From contig VSJF01000006.1 in the NCBI GenBank assembly GCA_009739215.1, positions 1,860,001 through 1,924,000 on the forward strand: a DNA stretch of 64,000 nt, in the 5' to 3' direction. This document shows, in pieces, positions 46,818 to 58,179 of the stretch; the stretch's first letter is position 1; each line of letters begins with the position of its first letter. The notes under the pieces were generated by a model that saw only the letters and a list, made by a program, of their open reading frames with translations, made no database searches and had not been told where the DNA came from. Origin of the DNA: Floccularia luteovirens. Its lineage: Eukaryota > Basidiomycota > Agaricomycetes > Agaricales > Squamanitaceae. The position numbers were made by a program, and so were the translations under genes.

Positions 46818-48488
46818 ACTACTGTTATGACCTTATCTGGATACGCGCTATCTCTCTGGACTTTAGAACATGTGCACAACACGTTCTCACCTTGTTTACT
46901 TATTTCCCATACACGTTTTATATCTGACTCATGCTTTGCTTCTATTAACTCGTAGTGACTAGTATGTGCTTCTAAATGACTGGTAGATACTTCTGTATGA
47001 CTCCGCTGAAGGGAAGGTAAGTGCGAGCAGGCTCAGAAGCCTAATGGGGAGCAGCATGTCTGTCTGCTAATTCTGAAGAAAGTTCCTTGTTGAGAACTTA
47101 GGTGGTTGTATTTAAGGAGTGGACTTATGGATTAAATGACTGGAGTGCGTAGTGGTAGTGCGCAGGTGTGGAAGAATGTGGATGAAGTCCGCATTAGAGA
47201 AGTGCAGTTAGATGTGCGCAAGCATGTTATCTTGCAGAGTGCAGGTGCGCTTGGTGTGTGAGGGATATGTAGGTTGAGAGTGGTTTTTAGATTTTAGATG
47301 CTAACTGATTGGGATCAGTAGAAACTTGTTCCTTTCACTATCTAAGTTACAATCTTTTATATCTACAGGCGTTGCGGAAAGAGTACTAAGTAATTGGAAG
47401 AAATGTACTAAATTTAATGAATGGTAACGGTAAAAAAAATCGCAAGGGGCATCACCAGGAACATGTGCTATACTGGTTATAGAATTGTGAAACTCACAAA
47501 AGAGAAAGAAAGGCTAAACAATGCTGGAGGGCCATCTGGTCTGCCTTGCGGAAACACAGCAAGGCTGAGCATTGCTGTGTGCTCACATCACATGTGACCA
47601 AGGTAGTCATGATCCTGTGCACTAATATTAGCAGGAGCGCTGTTTTCTTGGTCCGAAAGGCAAATCTGCATAATAATCCCAATTAAGACCAATGATCAGA
47701 TAAGTGATGGCACTGATATGGGGGTTTTACTGGCTAATTTTAGGAAACGCAGCAGGCCGAGGGGCTTGTAAGCTAAAGTTGATGGTTGATGGCATCAGCG
47801 GGCCGCATGGTCCTCATTAAGCTATGTGGCATCTGGAAGAGTGTGCTGCGGGAATTAAGAATGGGGGTGCATGTCCTGAGTGGGGCATTTGTGGCATCTG
47901 GGGCTTTGCAATATGAAATTTGGGTAGTCAATTGCATAAGAATTACTGAATGTTGCGCTTTGCGTTGTGATTGGTTGGGGAAGTTCTCTGATGCGCGTTA
48001 GGCTTAGACTATGTCTTGGGCTTACCATATCCGTTCCGAGGTAGTAGGGGTCTCTCACACCACGCTAACTTGTAGCTTACTGAGCAAGCACACAATAGTT
48101 ATTATTAGAAGTAGCATACTTGTATTTAAGTAGTGCAAAACTACAGTCAAGCCTCAGCTTGATCTTAGTTTCGAGTACCTCCTAATATGAGCGATTACTC
48201 TGTTACCTCAGTGACAACTAAGTGACTCTCCCTCCCTTGTCTAGGATGGCAAGATCATTGTAAATAATGGCATGGACGACACCGTATAGCCTGAAACGCC
48301 TGGCTGTCCCCACCTCTGTAACTGACCTCAGAGAGACCCCGACAGGTGGTTTATAACCTGTGTGGTAGCGTAACCTATCATTGCACTAGGGAAATCTGAC
48401 TAGCAAAACCCAACTGTTCCCTAACCCGGACATACCTACAATGAGACCAGTAAATGATGACGCCTAAACCCTAAACGGTAACAACTAC
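46818..48488 (+). mobile_element. Solo LTR (family A), split by a 1.06-kb insertion
   Basis: The LTR runs 46823-48483, TGTTATGACC...GGTAACA, with the target duplication ACTAC on both sides (46818-46822, 48484-48488). Its sequence matches the uninterrupted copies at 49630 and 60161 (shared: TGGACTTTAGAA, TTCTGTATGACTC, AGAAGTAGCATACTTGTATT, GACCTCAGAGAGACCC). The alignment breaks at 47006 and resumes at about 48065, so foreign DNA has entered it. Confidence 0.88.
47007..48064. mobile_element. Anonymous 1.06-kb insertion inside a solo LTR
   Basis: Absent from the two sister LTRs, so it is a genuine insertion. CGCT occurs at both edges (47004-47007, 48063-48066) and may be a short target duplication. 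It has no terminal inverted repeat that I can see, no recognisable ORF and moderately GC-rich sequence with the AGTGCAG/GTGCGC motif repeated around 47150-47250. The element type is unknown. Confidence 0.6.
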
Positions 48489-48504
48489 CTTACCTGGGGT
48501 TCTT

Positions 48505-48871
48505 ACTGTTGCTTAGAGGGGTGCTACTACTGACTACTACCAAGTAATTTGGACAAGGTATATTGATGTTACTACCTTTGTTATATACATTATAGGCATG
48601 GCTGTGTAATACCTAATGTAGTTACCAGCATGTACATGAAACACCTCATGTCGACTCCAGGTAGGTCATGGGTCATACACATTCTATAACATGAGTCATA
48701 CGCATGTCCGCAGTAAGCTCTAGAATGCTCTAGACCATGTGTGTCATTACATCTTAGTCATATATACTGGTGTGACCTTATCTTATCTTATCAGGTCTAC
48801 AACACATGACTGATGAGCACGTGACTAATCACATGACTACTAATCTATCATGTGAAGTTGCTGTTGCAACA
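48505..48871 (-). mobile_element. Truncated copia-type LTR remnant
   Basis: Read on the minus strand it starts TGTTGCAACAGCAACTTCACATGA (at 48871), matching the LTR at 45621. It ends inside the LTR near GTAGTCAGTAGTAGCACC (48515-48540), lacking the 3' terminal part. No target duplication is found, as expected for a truncated copy. Confidence 0.65.
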
Positions 48872-49624
48872 CAATCAAGTGCTGTATTGGGAAATTTGAG
48901 TTTTTGGACCATGAAGGCAAGACTAGATTGTTTGTGAAGCTTGACGTATTCTTGAGTTGAGTAGTTATATCAGTATCACCTTTCTTGGAGCACATGTAGA
49001 GTGCAGGTTCCATGGAAAGGAGGATTCATTGCATAGCATGAAAAAGTCCAAATCTGAGTAAGAAGAGTTCATCCCATGGTGTTGTGACTTTCTATTATTT
49101 TTCCAAAATAAAACCAAATTATGTACCCCTTGCTGGGCTGGAAAAAGTCAGATGTACATTACAGTATATAAACTACAAGGTTTATAGCATTATTTCAACA
49201 ATACAGGTGAATGACTTGCTACTTGGTATCATGACTTGATGATGATACTCCACTTGCACAATCTCTTAAAGCTCAGTGGTCCCACTTGGAAGATTATGCA
49301 CAAAGCTACAACTAAGAAAGTTGTCAGGAACCTGACATTTCCGCACCTCACAGAACACACAGACATGTCACCACAGACTTCATTCAATGGACATAAGCAG
49401 ATGTCAACGGACTTCTTCTATTTTAACCTTTAAGTCATGTTTAAGTCATGTTAATTCCCCTTTTAAATTCCCTTTATCCTATTATTGTTATTTCCCTCAT
49501 GTTCTATCCTCCATGTGGAGATAACAAACCTTCACTGTATTTAAGCTACATATATTGTAATTATTCTGTAGCTTGAATATTGATTAAGACTTGTACTCGC
49601 TCTGTTCTCCATCCCTCTCGTCTG
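48872..49624. other. Anonymous non-coding stretch
   Basis: About 750 bp without a recognisable gene. The block 49430-49600 contains a doubled AAGTCATGTTTAAGTCATGTTAA and a TATTTAAGCTACATATATTG region, reminiscent of LTR promoter sequence, but I could not find its ends. Confidence 0.35.
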
Positions 49625-50240
49625 TATCTTATTATGACCTTATCCGGATACGCGCTATCTCCCTGGACTTTAGAATGCGTGCGCAATGCGTTCTTGCCTC
49701 GTTTACTTATTTCTCATACATGTTTTGTATTTGACTCGCATTCTACTTCTATTAACTCATAGTGACTTGTGTCTGCTTCTAAATGACTTGTAGATACTTC
49801 TGTATGACTCCGCACTGACTTGTAGCTTACTGAGCAGACATGCGTTCAGCTATTATTAGAAGTAGCATACTTGTATTTAAGTAGCGCAAAACTACAGTCA
49901 AGCCTTAGCTTGATCTTAGTTTCAAATACCTCTTAACACAAGCGATTATTCTGTTACCTCAGTGACAACTAAGTGACTCTCCCTCCCTTGTCTAGGATGG
50001 CAAGATCGTTGTAAATAACGGCACGGATGACACCGTACAGCCTGAAACACCTGGCTGTCCCCACCTCTGTAACTGACCTCAGAGAGACCCTGATAGGTGG
50101 TTTGTAACCTGTGTGATAGCATAACCTACCATCGCACTAGGGAAATCTGACTAGCAAAAACCCAACTGTTCCCTAACCCGGACAAACCTACGACGAGACT
50201 AGTACATGACGACGCCAAGGCCCTAAACGATAACACATCT
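49625..50240 (+). mobile_element. Solo LTR (family A), second copy
   Basis: LTR 49630-50235 (606 bp). The first bases read TATTATGACC in place of TGTTATGACC, and the end is GATAACA. Flanks TATCT (49625-49629) and CATCT (50236-50240) match at 4 of 5 positions, consistent with a duplication plus one transition. The body aligns throughout with the copies at 46823 and 60161. Confidence 0.82.
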
Positions 50241-50459
50241 CTTCCTCCGTCCTTTATAGGACATCTTCCTCCGTTCCTACAAGTAAGACACAGAAGTTGG
50301 TAGGGTGCAATGGACATTGTTGAAGCCACATCTTAACTCCATTCTACAGGTATCTCCACATTCACAGAGATTGTATTGAAGTCAGCTCTTGACAAAAGTA
50401 CTCTTGTTCTCCCAGCACTGACATGGCAAGGAATGCAAAGGCTACTTTTGATACAGCTA

Positions 50460-51160
50460 GCTAGTGGTGTATATATGCGCACATTCTGTGGGGTTGAACA
50501 TTACAATCAAGAGTTGCTATACTTTTGCATATTGTTTTCATAGCAATACTAAACCTTTCATACTGATTTCTGTCTTTCCATGCTGGTTAGTTTAATAGGT
50601 TCAAGCACAGTCAAGTTAGACAGAAGAAGAGATAGGCCAGGAATATAAAGAGCTTGTTGATAATAGTGTCCTTGGTCAATGAGTGGTTCAAAAGAAACAA
50701 CATGTAATTCTAGTATATGATCAACACTAAAGTTCCCGACTGTGACCTGTCCTTCTTATGAGTGTCACTGTCTTCATTTCTGTATCCTTGTATTTGATTA
50801 ATAGTCCACTGGTTTGGTAAATCTGTAGATGTTGTACGAATAATCAATCTTAAGTAAGCTTTGTCTCTGTGATGAAAATATTTGACAAATTTGTAATGCA
50901 CAGTGGAATACAGAAAGGTATCACTCTATCTTGCCTATCTCTCTGTGGCCATAGTGTGACAGATGTGTTGCTTTAGTAGGTAGTTTTCCCAGAACTGTTT
51001 CCTCATGTGGTATTTGAATGCTAGTTCTTGGGTGTGCGGAGTTCAGAAAGGAGGGTCGTAAACAGTTTACCAGAAAGTCTGACCATTGTTGAATAGAATA
51101 AAACATTGGTTTCTTTTTTCTGAAACTCCGGAGCATACTTGAAGGTCTCATAATGAATGT
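50460..51160 (-). pseudogene. Diverged FunK1 kinase fragment
   Basis: On the minus strand the frame 50901-50710 reads HYKFVKYFHHRDKAYLRLII then DLPNQWTINQIQGY and SGTLVLII. This aligns with LYKFVECCHRREKLVEDSLF, DLSSKLLIKFEDTE and RKLLVSIVYS of the intact FunK1 protein. Further downstream (50690-50470) DTIINKLFIFLAYL and YERFSIAMKTICKSIAT correspond to DTIINKLLKDGYILGL and YERFTLAMRTIGAPLSAC, with stops and shifts between. This is older and more diverged than the FunK1 relics at 5 and 11 kb. If the segment is inverted, it originally lay on the plus strand. Confidence 0.65.
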
Positions 51161-51849
51161 AGGGTCATGATGGGGACCATATGAAACACTACTGGAGAAT
51201 GAGTGGGTAAGTTTTAGGAATTTTGACTAGATGTGAGGCTAGGGGGTTGGGAGGGAAAATAGAAAATGGAAAATGGAAAATGGATAAATTAAAGTGGCCT
51301 GGCTTCTGAATGAAAGGAAAAAGGTAATACAGAAGTCTTACTAAGCAGTAGATATCTGGATCCTGTGTTACACAATTGCTGTAACCTACACAGTCCTACT
51401 TTCTGTAAAAAATAGTGGTGAAGAACCAGATCTACAAAATGTAGCTTTCTATACCTAGAACATGATATCTCTAAGTCTATACAAGTCATCCTCCCAGATC
51501 ATCTTGCCAATAGCAATATGCTATCTGAGAGATGCATAATTCAGCTGAGTTTAATGAAAATGAGGCAGTGAACTTACTTGGGGGTATGGGCCATTGCTCT
51601 GCATGACATATCCAAGTCCATTATTGGAATATTACAATTATCTACTAAACTCATAGCATGGTATTTAGGTCATAGAATTTTAGTTACATACTTAGCAAAA
51701 CATACAGTTGTTTTTTTAATCTTGAAAATAAGCATCTTTGAACTGCCTCATTTGAATATTCATATCATAGTCGGATTGCATCATACTTAAGATGTAGATC
51801 AGCTAGTTAAGGGACTTAGCAATGCACATAAGGCCTCATTAAAATCATA
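51161..51849. other. Anonymous non-coding stretch
   Basis: AT-rich sequence without a recognisable gene. A short tandem GGAAAAT (51259-51284) is the only local structure noticed. Confidence 0.35.
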
Positions 51850-51854
51850 TTATT

Positions 51855-52246
51855 TGTAAGGGCAACTGGGCAGTTCATGCGGTGCATGTTTTGAAGTGTC
51901 ACAATAGGCTGCAAAATAGGAAGTGTGTCAAACTGGACAGGAAATCCAAAGTTATTATATTGTAAAGTATACATATTCTATCTACTCACCTGGACAGGAA
52001 ATCCAAAGAGAAAAGTCTAAGGATTTCTGTCCAGAGGTGTTGCTATATATGTGGATAAAAATAGAAGAGGTATCAAAGGAGGGTTACCATCTTAGATGGG
52101 TGGCAACCTTAGTAACTGTATCTAAATATATAACTCCCTGATAGTAAGCATGTTAAAATTGTATTGAGGGTAGTGGGAAGTGGTGTTGAGATATTGCTGA
52201 GTGGTTTCGAAGGGTTCAAAAGGTTAAACTTGGGGTTCCCCTTACA
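51855..52246 (-). repeat. Chromovirus copy 2, 3' LTR
   Basis: 392 bp, reading TGTAAGGGCAACTGGG...GGTTCCCCTTACA on the plus strand. Preceded by TTATT (51850-51854), the reverse complement of the AATAA at the left of copy 1. The complement of the purine tract (TCACCCCCCTTCT) follows at 52247. Confidence 0.9.
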
Positions 52247-52309
52247 TCACCCCCCTTCTAAGGAGTGGTGTCCCAATGTGTCCTAAACACCTATGAAGCT
52301 ACTGAATCA

Positions 52310-55300
52310 ATAGAGTCTATAGTGGTGAAGACAGCTCAAATGTGTCAAGGTGCACCAGGGTTCGAGTGGTAAAATTCTGTAACAAGGTCAGGAGCGTGAA
52401 CATCATCAGCACAAACCCATTGGTTTTCTTCATACCCATAGCCCTTCCATTGTACCAGGAATTGTAGGTGGTTGTTTTGCATGCAACTATTGAGGATGCA
52501 ATCCACAATATACTCCTCTTCATTATTGACAAGGACTGGTGCAGGGAGTCAAGGGGTGCGATGACCTGGTATAGGGATCTGGTATTGCAAGCAGTAGTTT
52601 CACCACATTAAAGACAGGGTGGAGTTGTTTCAGGGATGGTGGTAATCAAAGTTGATATGCATTCAAACTGATCCTTCACAACACTGTAAATGGACCAAGG
52701 TATCAATGTGCAAGTTTTTGTGAAGGTTGAGTGGTTCGAATATCACCTGAATCTAGATATACCTTGTCACCTGGTGTGAAGACTGGAGCTGGTTCGCATC
52801 TGCAATCATAGTATCATGCCATCTCTTCCTTTGACTTGGAGAGTGCTGCCTTTGCTTCTTTTAATGACTCACTCATTCGTTGCTTGAATTCGTTAACTGT
52901 CTCCATGTTCGAAGCAGTTTGGTGTGGTTCGAAACCCATGCAAGAGTTTTGACCTGTATCGAGCATGAAGGGAGTCTCTTGAGTTGCAGAATGGACATGG
53001 TTATTGTACTTGGAATTTAGCTAGGGGCAGTAGGTCATCCCAGTTGTCCTGTCTTTCACTCACAAAGAGCCTCAGGTACTGTTCAAGTTCCTGGTTGACT
53101 TGTTCTGTCTGACCATCCCCTTGAGGGTGGTAAGCAGTGGTGGCTGCAAGTTTGATCCCTAAGAGTCGATAAAGTTCTCAAGTGAACTGTGCAATAAACT
53201 GTGGTCCTCAATCCGAGACCACACATTTTGGGAGACTATGCAGTTTCCAGATGTTATGTAGGTATAGGCAAGCTGCACCAAGGGCTGTGATTGTAGTGGT
53301 TGTGGGAATGAAGTGTGCACATTTCAAAACTTGACAATATTCATGATTGCATCATAGCCATGAGAATCTGGGAGCTCGACAATGAAGTCGACACTAACTG
53401 TATCCCATCGAGCTTCTGGTATGGGGAGTGGATGAAGCTCCCCAATTGGTTTTTGATGCTGCAATTTGGTTTGCAGACAGAGATTGCAAGTCTTTACATA
53501 TTCCCCAATATACCTAGATATCTGTGGCTACCAATAATTGCGAGACACTAGTTCAAGAGTTTTCCAGCATCCAGAATGGCCTGTGATACATGTATTGTGA
53601 TGTTGTTCGACAATGCAGCATCGAAGTTCAGGGTCTCGAGGCATGTAGATCTTGCCTTGAAAGTGGAGCAGGCCATCAGACTTAGACCATTCTGTAGAGT
53701 GCACAGATGACCCTCCTGACTTTTCAAGTGCTTGAGCAGCCTGAGCCACCAAATCCTCTTGATTGCCATTGCGGAAGGCATTTCAAATGTCTCACAGTAT
53801 ATTGCGCTCAGCTCTAGTGAGTTTCAGACCTGAAAGTGCTCATACTGCAAAGAACTCGGGTTTCAGGAGAATCAGGTTTGAATTGTCTTCATTGCTAGTA
53901 CCATGATCTGCCCTGTGAGACAATGCATCAGATTTACCCATGGTTCGACCTAGATGATGGTGCATTGTAAAGTTGAATCGAGCCAGGTAGAGGGACCATC
54001 AAGCCTGCCTGCAGTTTAGTTTCTTAGCTGACATGAAATACTCTAGATTCTTATGATCTGTATGGATCTCGAATTTGTGTTTTAAACCTTCAAGAAAGTG
54101 TCACCATTCTTCAAGTGCATGAATGATGGCAAGCATCTCCTTGTCATGAATCTCGTAGTTTCATTCAACAGGACTCAGGCTTTTAGAGAAGTAGGCAATG
54201 GGATGTAGCTTGTCATCATGCTGCGAAACCTGTGAGAGCACTACACCTGTTGTGAAATCTGAACTATCTGCTTCAATACAATAAGAAAGGAAGTCATCAG
54301 GGAACATCAAGATAGATGTGGAAGTGATAGCCTTTTTGAGGGCCTCAAAAGCACAGTTTTCATCATTCCCCCATTGCCATGGCATGTCCTTTTTGGTGAG
54401 GTTAAAAAGAGGTTGAGCAAGTGTCAAGAAGTCCTGTATGAACCTGCAATAAAAATTCACAAAACCAAGAAAGGACTGCACTTCCTTCTTGTGATTTGGT
54501 TTGGGCCATTGGGCAACTCCTGCAACTTTGACTGGATCCATCTCAATGTGGCCTTTAGAGATAATGAGACCAAGATATTCAATCCATGTTTGTTCAAAAT
54601 CACATTTCTCAGATTTGAGGTATAGTTTGTGTTTGCGCAGTTTCTCAAGAACAGATTGCAAAATGTTTCGATGTTCTTCCAGAGTTTTGGTGTAGATAAG
54701 AATGTCATCGAGGTACACACATACTGAATCCTGCATAATAAGGTCATGGAATACTTCATTCATGAGTGTCTGAAAGGTTGAGGGGCTGTTTGTGAGGCCA
54801 AAGAACATGACAAGGGGTTCAAACAGCCTGCGATTTGTGTGAAACACGGCCTTTCACTCATCTCTCTCTTTGATGCGAACATTATTGTATCCCCACCTTA
54901 CATCTAGTTTAGTGAAGTACTGTGCACCACAAAGTTGGTTTACAAGGTCTGAAATGAGGGAGAGAGGGTATCGATTGTCATTGCATTAAGTACTCAATAG
55001 TCTTATACTAGTCATAGTGATCCATCCTTCTTCTTGATAAAGAAGACTGGTGAAGCCATAGGTGACTTCAAAGGGCAAATGCGACCTGTTATGAGGTTCT
55101 TCTGTAAGAACTGGTTGAGCTCACTTTGTTCATTTGGGGACATAGGGTAAATCTTGGTTGATACTGGTTTTGAACCTGGCTCGAGTTCAATCACATGGTC
55201 CCAAGTTCTTTGTTCTGGAAGGGCATTGAAGGATGTCTTGGAGAAGATGTCTTTGAAACCTTGGAGATACTCTGGGATGCTGTTGGAAATAGTCCCAAGG

Positions 55301-55897
55301 GACCTTTTGCGAAGCTTCAGCCAAGCATTGTGAGGTGGTTGCACTTGCACAAATATACTGCTCATTTATATTCATACAGGTGGCAAAAAGGTGGTCTCCC
55401 TCCTCTAGTAATGGAGTTTCGTCCTGTGTTTCAAGGGTTGTTTCGACATCATTGAACACTAGATCAGGGCCAGACCAACAGGTTTGAATGCATCAAGCAT
55501 TGGCCTGTTAAATCGCGCAATCCTGTTTCATTTCAGCACAGCAGGTACTGCATTGTGCTGGACAGCGACTCATCTTGACCTCCTGAGTAGACCAATCGAC
55601 CTCTGGGTTGTGTTCTCGAAGCCAGGTATATCCCAGAATGAGGTATTGTCATCCTAGTTTCATAACTGCAAGTTGAGCATGTTTGGTATGATCCTTGAAA
55701 CGAAGTATGGCATCTATAACCTCTGAGATAGCACCAGCATTATTGAGAGAGCCATCAACATTGTAGACAGGGATTGAACAAGTCAATTTGCATGTTGCAA
55801 TCCAGTTTGATTTCACATACTCAGAGTCAATGAACAGGCCAGTTGCTCCACTGTCAAGTAGGGCCCGGACTGCCTTGCGTTCATGTGTGTCAGTCAT
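52310..55897 (-). pseudogene. Chromovirus copy 2 pol (PR-RT-RH-IN-chromodomain)
   Basis: Domains in coding order on the minus strand: protease RALLDSGATGLFIDSEYV (from 55897), the pre-RT segment FKDIFSKTSFNALPEQRTWD (55280-55190), RT with YLDDILIYT (about 54690) in an open run of 228 codons (54847-54161) that continues into RNase H (YCIEADSSDFTTGVVLSQ), the integrase finger HHNTCITGH...CDLC (53610-53480), and chromodomain FLVQWKGYGYEENQW (52470-52430). The RT/RNase H junction lacks the 1-base insertion of copy 1. Shared stops still disable it. Confidence 0.87.
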
Positions 55898-55954
55898 CTT
55901 GATCTCTACCTTTAGGTGTAATGAATTAGGGCTAGGTGTGGTCGCAATGATATA

Positions 55955-57294
55955 CTATCTAGGTAGCAGGCACTCCCAACGTTTGCGATGAGATATCGAG
56001 GTAGGGGTATTTGATGCAACATAAGTTGTTTCGAGCTCAAGCATAGAAGAATCACAATCAGAAATGCATTCATGACTATCTTCTACAACAAGGGCACTGA
56101 AACGATTTGTTACAAGCAGTGGGGGCGCACTATTTACCTGCTGCTTGAGGGAAAATCCTTCTCTGTTAGTTCCACTACAATGTCCTGTGTTTTGAGGGCT
56201 GTTTCGACCTCTGGGTTTGTATTTGCAACATCTGCTGTAGTAAGGAGGTGTTGTATCCATTCCTCTCGTTCCTCCCCTGACATATATCGAATGTCAAAAG
56301 CCCTTGGGCATTCTCATGCAAGATGCCCTGGTTCACCACAATGTCGACATGTCATCGAGGCCAAGATGCAGCATTTCACAACATCAACATCCATGGGAAT
56401 GGGGTGATAAACTGCTGTAAGAGGTTTAGGGGCAGTCACAGATGCAGCTGGGACTGGGAACTGAGGATGAAATGGAGGATTACTATTGGTGTGAAAAGTG
56501 AATGTGGATCAAGGTGGATTTATGGGGACTGAGAACAGAGGTTGGGTCACAGCATGAAAGGCATCATTAGCAGTTCGATTCTGGTCTAGAAGGCGAGCCA
56601 TGCTATACCAGCCTTCAGGATCATCATCTGCTGGGCGGCTTTCACCCATCTCTGCAATTCTATTCTGTATTCAAGGTTCGAGGCCTCTGCGAAACTTCAT
56701 CACAATTGCAACACCATCTGTGTATCAAGCTTCCTCAATCAAGTCCTTGAACTCATCCACATATTGATCCACAGTCCTTTTTTCTTGGAAGTATTGAACT
56801 GATTTGAGGGTAGTGAGAGCAACAGTGGTCTCATGTTTTGGGCAGAATTCTGTGGTGAAGGCCTGTTCAAAACAAGTCCAGTCATTGTAGGCAGCTTGGT
56901 CAGTTTTGGCTTTGCATTGCATGATTCAATGTGCGAAGATTGCAGCTCGACCCTCTTTCATGAAGGAAAGGGCCCAGTGAATACGTCGCTACTCATTAGG
57001 GAACTGTTCTGGGCACAGGGTGATATAGAGTTGACAGGAGTTGAGAAAGGAGCAGCCTCGAGTGCGATCTCCATTAAAATCATTAGGCATCAAAGGTCAC
57101 AAGGGTGCAATGCTCTTTGCAACTGGTTCGAGGGTTGGAAGAGGTAGAGTAGGGACAGGAGAGTCTCGGAGAATTGTGGATAATTGGTTAAGTCGTTGTA
57201 GGATCTCATTTAGGATGTGTTGGTGGGTTTCACTTCTCACATTGGCTTCATGGACTGCATTTTCCATGGCAAAGAGACGTTCTTCTACACTCAT
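55955..57294 (-). pseudogene. Chromovirus copy 2 gag
   Basis: ATG at 57294 begins MSVEERLFAMENAVHEANV. EILQRLNQLS keeps CGA (57193-57195) where copy 1 has TGA. Capsid-like parts match copy 1 (AAYNDWTCFEQAFTTEFCPK). The zinc knuckle region (56370-56290) has the same TGA before EC as copy 1. The C-terminal part ends TSISHRKRWECLLPR at 55955, differing from copy 1 by small indels. Confidence 0.8.
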
Positions 57295-57411
57295 GGTGAT
57301 GTAGGGCAATAGGCTACTATGAGAGAGTGGCTAAAGGAGGGGTGTTAAGGTGTGAAACCTGCTAATTGGTTTGGCTCAATAGCACCAGTCCTTTTGGTGA
57401 GACTTTTCTAC

Positions 57412-57804
57412 TGTAAGGGCAACTGGGCAGTTTGCACAGTGTGTGTTTTGAAGTGTCACAATAGGCTGCGAAATAGAAAGCATGTCGAACTGGACAGGAA
57501 ATCCAAAGTTATTATATTGTAAAGTATACATATTCTATCTACTCACCTGGACAGGAAATCCAAAGAGAAAAGTCTAAGGAATTTCTGTCCAGGGGTGTTG
57601 CTATATATGTGGATAAAAATAGAAGAGATATCAAAGAAGGGTTACCATCTTAGATGGGTGGCAACCTTAGTAACTGTATCTAAATATATAACTCCCTGAT
57701 AGTAAGAATGTTGAAGTTGTATTGAGAGTAGTGGGAAGTGGTGTTGAGATATTGCTGAGTAGTTTCGAAGGGTTCGAAAGGTTAAACTTGGGGTTCCTCT
57801 TACA
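57412..57804 (-). repeat. Chromovirus copy 2, 5' LTR
   Basis: 393 bp. Its outer end reads TTCCTCTTACA where the other LTRs have TTCCCCTTACA, a C-to-T change in the terminal repeat. It is followed by CCCAA (57805-57809), which is the reverse complement of the TTGGG right of copy 1. Confidence 0.9.
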
Positions 57805-57875
57805 CCCAACCTTCAAGTGTCGACATAGAGTACTAATCTGAGATCATTGAAAGGCTCATGAAATGTGGTGGTATC

Positions 57876-58164
57876 TGTTGTGACAGCATGATCACATGAT
57901 GGATTACATAATTCGTCAGGTGATGAGTCAGATGATATGTCATATGACTACACTCACATATGCCCCATGCCCTATGCATGGACCATTATATGTAAATATG
58001 TACATACAGCTAGAACTGTATATAAGGACACTCTTATGCAGAATAGATCCCTTGTCCTATTCTATAGGTAGTAGTAGTAAGACTAACCATAAGATGTGAA
58101 CCAAGTAAGCACAAGGTAAGGCTTGAGTCTCTCCACTGTGTCACACACACATGGCTGCTCAACA
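57876..58164 (+). mobile_element. Copia-type 5' LTR
   Basis: 289 bp, TGTTGTGACAGC...GGCTGCTCAACA, related to the nested solo LTR at 45621. It contains ACTGTATATAAGGACAC (TATA-like, about 58013). It is followed without a gap by a Met-tRNA-complementary primer site, so it is the left LTR of a copia element rather than a solo LTR. No matching right LTR was found. Confidence 0.75.
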
Positions 58165-58179
58165 GGTTATGGGCCCCAG
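58165..58179 (+). other. Primer-binding site, half-tRNA type
   Basis: GGTTATGGGCCCCAG lies directly after the LTR end. Its complement, CTGGGGCCCATAACC, contains the anticodon CAT in an anticodon-stem-like context. Copia-group elements are known to prime from a half-tRNA of initiator Met cleaved in the anticodon loop, so this is the expected arrangement. Confidence 0.7.

Larger units (their letters stand above)
46726..51854. other. Segment inferred to be inverted between the two chromovirus copies
   Basis: This 5.1-kb segment lies between two chromovirus copies in opposite orientation. Its left edge TTGGG is the reverse complement of CCCAA to the right of copy 2 (57805-57809). Its right edge TTATT (51850-51854) is the reverse complement of AATAA to the left of copy 1 (40398-40402). 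Recombination between inverted elements produces exactly this exchange. It contains two solo LTRs of one family, a copia LTR remnant, a FunK1 relic and no intact gene. Confidence 0.8.
51855..57804 (-). mobile_element. Ty3/Gypsy chromovirus, degenerate copy 2 (opposite orientation)
   Basis: A 5950-bp element very similar to copy 1 but on the minus strand, with LTRs at 51855-52246 (its 3' LTR) and 57412-57804 (its 5' LTR). It lacks the nested solo LTR. It shares many of the stops of copy 1 (for example TGA after KERDE, TGA in VE.NYEIHDKE, TAG in NYW.PQ) but keeps CGA or TGG at other positions where copy 1 has TGA. Flanks are TTATT (left) and CCCAA (right), unmatched with each other. Confidence 0.92.

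Noticed and set aside
48502..48876. Target duplication for the truncated copia LTR
   Set aside because: Flanks CTTAC and CAATC do not match, and alignment shows the left side is an internal truncation point.
57876..58164. Calling this LTR solo
   Set aside because: A primer-binding site adjoins its 3' end and a gag-like frame follows, so it is the left end of a longer element.
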